Of a stretch of 17,168 bases of DNA, positions 13,629 through 17,168 are shown piece after piece (the stretch's first letter is position 1; each line of letters starts with the position of its first letter). Location of the stretch: the NCBI GenBank assembly GCA_013360825.1, contig JABWAY010000047.1, positions 1-17,168 of the forward strand. The letters are read 5' to 3'. This stretch comes from Candidatus Brocadiia bacterium. Its GTDB lineage: Bacteria > Planctomycetota > MHYJ01 > WSZJ01. The notes under the pieces are model-generated. The model had not been told where the DNA came from. It worked only from the letters and a program-made list of their open reading frames with translations, and ran no database searches. The translations under genes and the position numbers were made by a program.

Positions 13629-14519
13629 CTACTCTTTTACCGCAATCACGGTCAGGTTGTTGCCCAGTCGCGTGAGGTTGAGAAGCGAATTTGCGAACGG
13701 CACGGCGGCGCGGGAGAGGAGGGTGCGGAGCCCGCCCTGCGGTGCCGACTCCCCGCTGTTGACCTCGTACTGCAGGTCGTCGAGGGCGCTCCTGCCCTGC
13801 CTCCCCCGCCCCGCCAGCGTGGCGAAGAAGGCGTACCCCACGCCGGTCGTCCGGACCTTGCGGACGCGCAGGCCGTTCTGCTCGCACAGGGAGCGGATCG
13901 AACGCCGGCTGAACCACTGGAGGTGCATCGGCGGGTCGAGGTCCCACCACCGTTCGCCGAGGAGTTTCCACGGCAGCCCGCCGACATGAGGCACGGACAG
14001 AACCGCGAAAACGCCGCCGGGCCGGATCAGCCGCGCCAGCGTCCCGGTCATCGCAAGCGGATCCGGAAGGTGTTCCATGGAAACGATCGCGACGACGGCG
14101 TCGAAGCTCTCCGGCGCGTGCCCGGCATGCTCGATGCGCCCGACGTGGAGGGGAATCTGCCAGTGCGCGGCGGCGTCCGTCACCCACTCCGCGAGGTCGA
14201 CCCCCTGGGAGTCGAATCCCGCCAGCCGCGCCTCCAGCGTGAAGAACCCGGAGCCGCATCCGAAATCCAGGATCTTCCCGCCGGACCGGATCCAGGGCGC
14301 CACGAGGCGCAGGTTCTTCCGCATCAGGGCCCGGTGCGGCGCTTCCTGCGCCTTGTAGAACTCGAGCCTGGACGGTTCGCGCCGGTAATCCTTCGGGCCA
14401 TCCCCGACGGCCCAGTGATGGCCGCACCCCCGGCACCGGCAGATCTCGTAACCCTGGTGGGAGAAGAGGCGCGCGGTACGCGTCGACCTGCAGATCAGGC
14501 AGGGCGGGGGCTGGAACAC
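13629..14519 (-). CDS. class I SAM-dependent methyltransferase with N-terminal zinc ribbon
   Basis: This 296-residue protein begins with a zinc ribbon: CLIC at residues 7-10 and CRGCG at about 29-33. The Rossmann methyltransferase core starts at about residue 78. Motif I is KILDFGCGSGFFTLEARLAGF, motif II ends in VD (QGVDLAE), motif IV region is FDAVVAIVSMEHLPDP and the later strand is RLIRPGGVFAVLSVPH. This is the Methyltransf_23/SAM-dependent type often found with cell-surface or lipid modification genes. The acceptor cannot be told. A hydrophobic C-terminal segment (AVPFANSLLNLTRLGNNLTVIAVK) closes the fold. The start is GTG at 14519, with no strong ribosome site; no internal Met is suitable because the zinc ribbon would be lost. 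It lies between the zinc-ribbon membrane protein (57 bases including its stop) and the esterase (25 bases) on the same strand. Confidence 0.87.
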   Translation of the reverse strand: MFQPPPCLICRSTRTARLFSHQGYEICRCRGCGHHWAVGDGPKDYRREPSRLEFYKAQEAPHRALMRKNLRLVAPWIRSGGKILDFGCGSGFFTLEARLAGFDSQGVDLAEWVTDAAAHWQIPLHVGRIEHAGHAPESFDAVVAIVSMEHLPDPLAMTGTLARLIRPGGVFAVLSVPHVGGLPWKLLGERWWDLDPPMHLQWFSRRSIRSLCEQNGLRVRKVRTTGVGYAFFATLAGRGRQGRSALDDLQYEVNSGESAPQGGLRTLLSRAAVPFANSLLNLTRLGNNLTVIAVKE

Positions 14520-14544
14520 GGACCGAGTCTATCCGTGGCGCGCG

Positions 14545-14576
14545 TCCGGCGCCCGGATTCCGTCAGGGCCGGCCCT
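14545..14576. repeat. GC palindromes between two minus-strand genes
   Basis: AGGGCCGGCCCT at 14565-14576 is a perfect 12-bp palindrome overlapping the stop codon of the zinc-ribbon gene. TCCGGCGCCCGGA at 14545-14557 can form a 5-bp hairpin with a CGC loop. No T-run follows on the minus strand. They may attenuate transcription between the two genes, or be chance symmetry of GC-rich DNA. Confidence 0.3.
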
Positions 14577-16164
14577 ACCGTCCGACCCCGAACAGGGTCA
14601 GGATCGCGAAGACGACATACGCAGCTCCGAACAGCTTCGCCGCGACGGCCAGGACGACGGTCAGGAGCGCGCCGAGGAGGTCGATGTCGAAGACCTTCTG
14701 AAGGGCGATGAGCTGGAGGACGAAGCCGTACCCGGCGAGGCCGAACGAGAACAGCGGCTGGGTGCCGACAGGGACGAAGCAGAGCGCGAGCTGGAACGTG
14801 TTGGTGACGGCGGTGAGGAGACCGAGGGCGACGAGCATCGGGAGAAATCCTCCGCCGCCCCCGAGGCAGCGGGCGGCCACGGTAAAGAGGCCGGCGGTGA
14901 TGAGGATGCCGGCGAGATTGACGAGCACCGCGGCGGTCGCGCCGGCGGCCCCGAACGCCGCGCCGACGAGGGTCCCCATCCGGGAACCGCCGCCGAGCTG
15001 ATCCCGTAGCTCGGGACGGTCTGCCAGCGCGAGGCGCCCCCAGCCCGGCAGGTGGGCCCAGGTCGCCCAGGCCCGCGGCCGGGAGACCATCGGAACAGCC
15101 GCACCCTCGCCGTACGCCCCCTCGCGGAACGCCTCCTCCGGCCCGCGGCCCGGCACGTCTCCTTCCACGTCGAACTCGAAGACAGCCGAGGTTCCCCCCG
15201 TCCGCGTCGCCGTGAGCTCCGCCGTCCACTCGTCCTCGGCCCCCGGCGTCATCGGGCGGAATCCTTCCTGCGGCTGGCCGCCGTAGTCGGATGCCCAGGC
15301 GATCCGGATGGCGGTCACGCGCAGCTTGAGGTCCCGGGCGATGGACTGGACCCGGACCCGGACGGGAAAGGGCTTCCCGGCCTCGACCCCGCCGTTCGGC
15401 TCCACGATGCGCCAGACGAGCGGAGGGACGCTCCGCCCCCCGTAGGCCTGTTCCTCCATTCCCTCCCGCATTTCGCTCAGCCGTTCGACGCCGGGGTGAC
15501 CCATTCCGCCGAACTTGCGTTCGACCTGGGACAGGCGCGCGGCGACTTCCGCCGCCTGCCCTCCCATGAGATTCAGCCCGGTCCACTCCCCGGGCACCAT
15601 GTGCGCCACCGTTCCGGCGCGTTCGATTTCGTGGGTCACGGCGAGGGTCGCGGCATTGTTTTCCGGCCGGGAGAGAACGATGCCGACCAGGATGACGACG
15701 AGGAACGAGGCGGCGTAGAGCGCGGCGGATTTCCCCAGGAAGTCCGGGCGTCCGAGCCAGGCCGGGAAGCGCTCCATGGTCGAGACCGGGCTGAGGACGA
15801 TGCCGAGGGCGATCTTCCAGAACGGGGTCGCCTCGAGGTCGTCCTCTTCGGCCTGGACGAGTCCGGCGCGCCGGCGGACGGGTTCGGGTTCGGCCGCGCC
15901 GACGGGCTGGCCGGTGAGGAGGGAGAGGCCGCAGGCGACGCAGACGACGACGTCCGCGGGGTACTGGGTGCCGCAGCGGGCGCACGGCGGGGTGGCGGCG
16001 GTGCCGGAGGCCGGCGGAGCGTCTTCCATTTCGAGCGCTGGTGGGGCGGCGGGGCCGGGGATCCGGATGGGGGAACCGCAGCGGGGGCAGGATGTCCGGG
16101 AGCCGGCGCGGGAGTCGGGGGCGGCGGCCGAGAAGCCGCAGGGGCAGGACACGGGGAGGGACAT
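14575..16164 (-). CDS. multi-pass membrane protein with two N-terminal zinc ribbons (Yip1-like architecture)
   Basis: With the start at 16164 the protein has 529 residues. Two zinc ribbons come first: Cys7, Cys9, Cys26 and Cys29, then Cys61, Cys64, Cys75 and Cys78. A membrane-proximal segment (PFWKIALGIVLSPVSTMERFPAW, about 113-135) opens the hydrophobic region, followed by a helix (AALYAASFLVVILVGIVLS). A soluble insert of roughly 200 residues follows, and then four hydrophobic helices near the C-terminus. The order zinc ribbon, PxxT/M-like entry helix and C-terminal helix bundle resembles Yip1-domain proteins, but the central insert is unusual. The ATG at 16188 is in frame; I prefer 16164 because GGAG lies eight bases upstream and the first ribbon follows at once. 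The role is unknown, perhaps a membrane scaffold. An inverted repeat and promoter lie directly upstream. Confidence 0.8.
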   Translation of the reverse strand: MSLPVSCPCGFSAAAPDSRAGSRTSCPRCGSPIRIPGPAAPPALEMEDAPPASGTAATPPCARCGTQYPADVVVCVACGLSLLTGQPVGAAEPEPVRRRAGLVQAEEDDLEATPFWKIALGIVLSPVSTMERFPAWLGRPDFLGKSAALYAASFLVVILVGIVLSRPENNAATLAVTHEIERAGTVAHMVPGEWTGLNLMGGQAAEVAARLSQVERKFGGMGHPGVERLSEMREGMEEQAYGGRSVPPLVWRIVEPNGGVEAGKPFPVRVRVQSIARDLKLRVTAIRIAWASDYGGQPQEGFRPMTPGAEDEWTAELTATRTGGTSAVFEFDVEGDVPGRGPEEAFREGAYGEGAAVPMVSRPRAWATWAHLPGWGRLALADRPELRDQLGGGSRMGTLVGAAFGAAGATAAVLVNLAGILITAGLFTVAARCLGGGGGFLPMLVALGLLTAVTNTFQLALCFVPVGTQPLFSFGLAGYGFVLQLIALQKVFDIDLLGALLTVVLAVAAKLFGAAYVVFAILTLFGVGR

Positions 16165-16181
16165 GGGCGCGTCTCCATTTG

Positions 16182-16213
16182 TTGTCATACAGATATGAAT
16201 AAGTGTATGACAA
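16182..16213. promoter_or_regulatory. candidate repressor operator: perfect 9-bp inverted repeat
   Basis: TTGTCATAC (16182-16190) and GTATGACAA (16205-16213) are perfect inverted repeats separated by 14 bases, so the half-site centres are 23 bp apart, about two helical turns. This AT-rich stretch stands out in a very GC-rich window. It overlaps the -10 box and the predicted transcription start of the zinc-ribbon gene, which is a typical repressor position. A partial third copy, TTGTGTCAT, lies at about 16245. Confidence 0.6.
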
Positions 16214-16229
16214 AAACAGTCCGGGTCAA
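16202..16229 (-). promoter_or_regulatory. candidate promoter of the zinc-ribbon membrane protein gene
   Basis: On the minus strand, TTGACC (16229-16224; five of six consensus bases) is followed after 16 bases by TACACT (16207-16202; four of six). The start point would be near 16195. That gives a leader of about 30 bases that includes the GGAG site for the ATG at 16164 and excludes most of the sequence needed to use the ATG at 16188. Confidence 0.5.
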
Positions 16230-16299
16230 CCTCCCTGTCGGAATTTGTGTCATCTTTTTATTCGGGCACCCCTGCGCCCCCCCCGACCGGCCGCGCCGC

Positions 16300-17168
16300 T
16301 CAGCCCCCGCGCCGCGCTCCCAGCCCCGTCGCCGCCGCCACCTGCGCCGCGGCAGCCCGCCCCGACCGGAGCGCGCCTTCCATGTACCCCTGGAACGCCG
16401 GACAGGTGTGCTCCCCCGCGAACACCACCCCACCCGCTCCGTCCCGCCACGCCGAACCGATCCGGGCCATCTCCCCCGGGGCCGCACAGGAATACCCACC
16501 CTGCGTCCAGGGGTCGGCAGGCCAATCCATGAAGAGCGACTCCGTGAAGGCGTCATTCAGCCCCGGATAGGCGGGCGCCAGCGCCGCGAGGTACCGCCGG
16601 ACCCGCTCCGCCGCCCCGAACGCGCGGCAGCTGTCGGCTCCCCGGCCCCCCGAAAACGCGACCAGCCCCGCCGCTCCCCCGCCCTGCCCCGAAGTCCCGT
16701 GCCAGGTGACCCCGACCGGGCCGTCCGAAGCGAAATTCGGGGACCGGCCGGAGTCGAGCCAGAACGGGCCCGACAGCGCCGCCAGGAACTTCACGACCCG
16801 CCCCATCCCGGCCCGCCCCAGCACATCCGGGAGCGCCGGCCGGAAATCGATGCGGCCCAGCACGGACGGGGCGACGGCGACGATGACCCGGTCGCACTCG
16901 ATCCGGGTCCTGTCCCGCAGCGTCACGAGGAGGTCCCGCTCCCGCTGTTCCACGGAGACGGCCGGGAGGGAGAGGCGGATCCGGCCCTCCCCGATCCCCT
17001 CCGCGAGACGCCGGGCGAGCGATCCGTTGCCGCCGACGCAGCGCAGCGACTCGGAGTCGCGCCAGTAGGCCTCCAGCCCGCCCCCCTTGACCTGCGCGAG
17101 CAGCCCCAGCCAGCTCTGCTCCGCGGCGGGGGCGCCCATGTCGGTCTCCAGGAGGACGGCGGCGGCGC
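16300..17168 (-). CDS. flavin-containing amine oxidase, C-terminal part (start outside window)
   Basis: The minus-strand frame stays open to the window edge and ends in TGA at 16300, so about 289 C-terminal residues are present and the FAD-binding N-terminus is missing. Visible family signatures are the mid-domain VGGNGSLARRLAEGI, the strand CDRVIVAVAPSVLGRIDFRPALP typical of the substrate domain, and the closing FAD-contacting segment GGVVFAGEHTCPAFQGYMEGALRSGRAAA. The WTQGGYSCAAPGE stretch matches the aromatic/Gly region near the active site of monoamine-oxidase-type enzymes. These enzymes oxidise primary or secondary amines, or act as related flavin desaturases, using oxygen and producing peroxide. 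It is followed by 135 bases before the zinc-ribbon start, where a separate promoter is visible. Family secure; substrate unknown. Confidence 0.88.
   Translation of the reverse strand, partial: AAAVLLETDMGAPAAEQSWLGLLAQVKGGGLEAYWRDSESLRCVGGNGSLARRLAEGIGEGRIRLSLPAVSVEQRERDLLVTLRDRTRIECDRVIVAVAPSVLGRIDFRPALPDVLGRAGMGRVVKFLAALSGPFWLDSGRSPNFASDGPVGVTWHGTSGQGGGAAGLVAFSGGRGADSCRAFGAAERVRRYLAALAPAYPGLNDAFTESLFMDWPADPWTQGGYSCAAPGEMARIGSAWRDGAGGVVFAGEHTCPAFQGYMEGALRSGRAAAAQVAAATGLGARRGG

Noticed and set aside
13473..14711. A 412-codon plus-strand frame opposite the methyltransferase
   Set aside because: The minus strand holds a complete zinc ribbon and SAM-binding motifs, and the plus-strand product has no recognisable domain.
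16250..16299. GC-rich stem after the amine oxidase stop as an intrinsic terminator
   Set aside because: Only four or five base pairs can form, and the minus strand continues with AATAAAAAG instead of a T-run.
1..17168. General reassignment of UGA to a sense codon in this genome
   Set aside because: Intact genes such as the cupredoxin, sigma factor, SOD and FMN reductase end at TGA exactly where their families should end, so UGA works as a stop.

Overview
The window is GC-rich throughout (about two-thirds G+C by eye) and looks chromosomal. Several genes have a style I associate with Planctomycetota or related uncultured high-GC bacteria: a secreted esterase opening with a short beta-rich module and ending in HEAT repeats, a small secreted HEAT protein with a WTGWW end, a zinc-ribbon membrane protein, and a cupredoxin with a carboxypeptidase-regulatory-like tail. 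This placement is an inference from gene style; there is no rRNA or marker gene here. TGA is used as an ordinary stop by several intact genes, so a general recoding of UGA is unlikely.

Layout. 1-1104 (+) is the C-terminal part of a protein made of about sixteen ~23-residue repeats, convergent with an MFS transporter (1107-2252, -). A divergent intergenic region leads into a tight + strand operon: a secreted type-1 copper protein (2524), a lipoprotein that looks like its paralogue without most copper ligands (3180), and a membrane adenylate cyclase with a large extracytoplasmic sensor region (3903). A secreted VWA protein (6160) follows and ends in a perfect GAGA-loop terminator. Then come an NADPH-dependent FMN reductase-like protein (7383, +) and a Tat-exported Mn-type superoxide dismutase (8037-8747, -).

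The centre of interest is 8840-10694. Divergent from the SOD lies a three-gene operon coupled by two ATGA overlaps: a SigR/SigH-like ECF sigma factor, a membrane-bound zinc-finger anti-sigma factor with a cysteine-rich outer domain, and a thioredoxin-fold lipoprotein whose first active-site cysteine codon is TGA. The reading frame is intact on both sides (W-TGA-G-G-C-R). A small hairpin with an AGUU loop starts at the right distance downstream for a bacterial SECIS element. I read this as a selenocysteine-containing thioredoxin-like lipoprotein (U-G-G-C) built into a SigR/RsrA-type redox-stress operon. The sigma gene is preceded by GGAAT-N18-GTT, the promoter form I recall for SigR, which suggests autoregulation.

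Downstream are a secreted HEAT-repeat protein (10781, +) and a minus-strand series: PHB-depolymerase-like esterase with HEAT repeats (11603-13603), zinc-ribbon SAM methyltransferase (13629-14519), two-zinc-ribbon multi-pass membrane protein (14575-16164) and the C-terminal part of a flavin amine oxidase (16300 to the window end). The AT-rich island before the zinc-ribbon gene carries a promoter overlapped by a perfect 9-bp inverted repeat. No tRNA, rRNA, CRISPR array, insertion sequence or phage gene was recognised.
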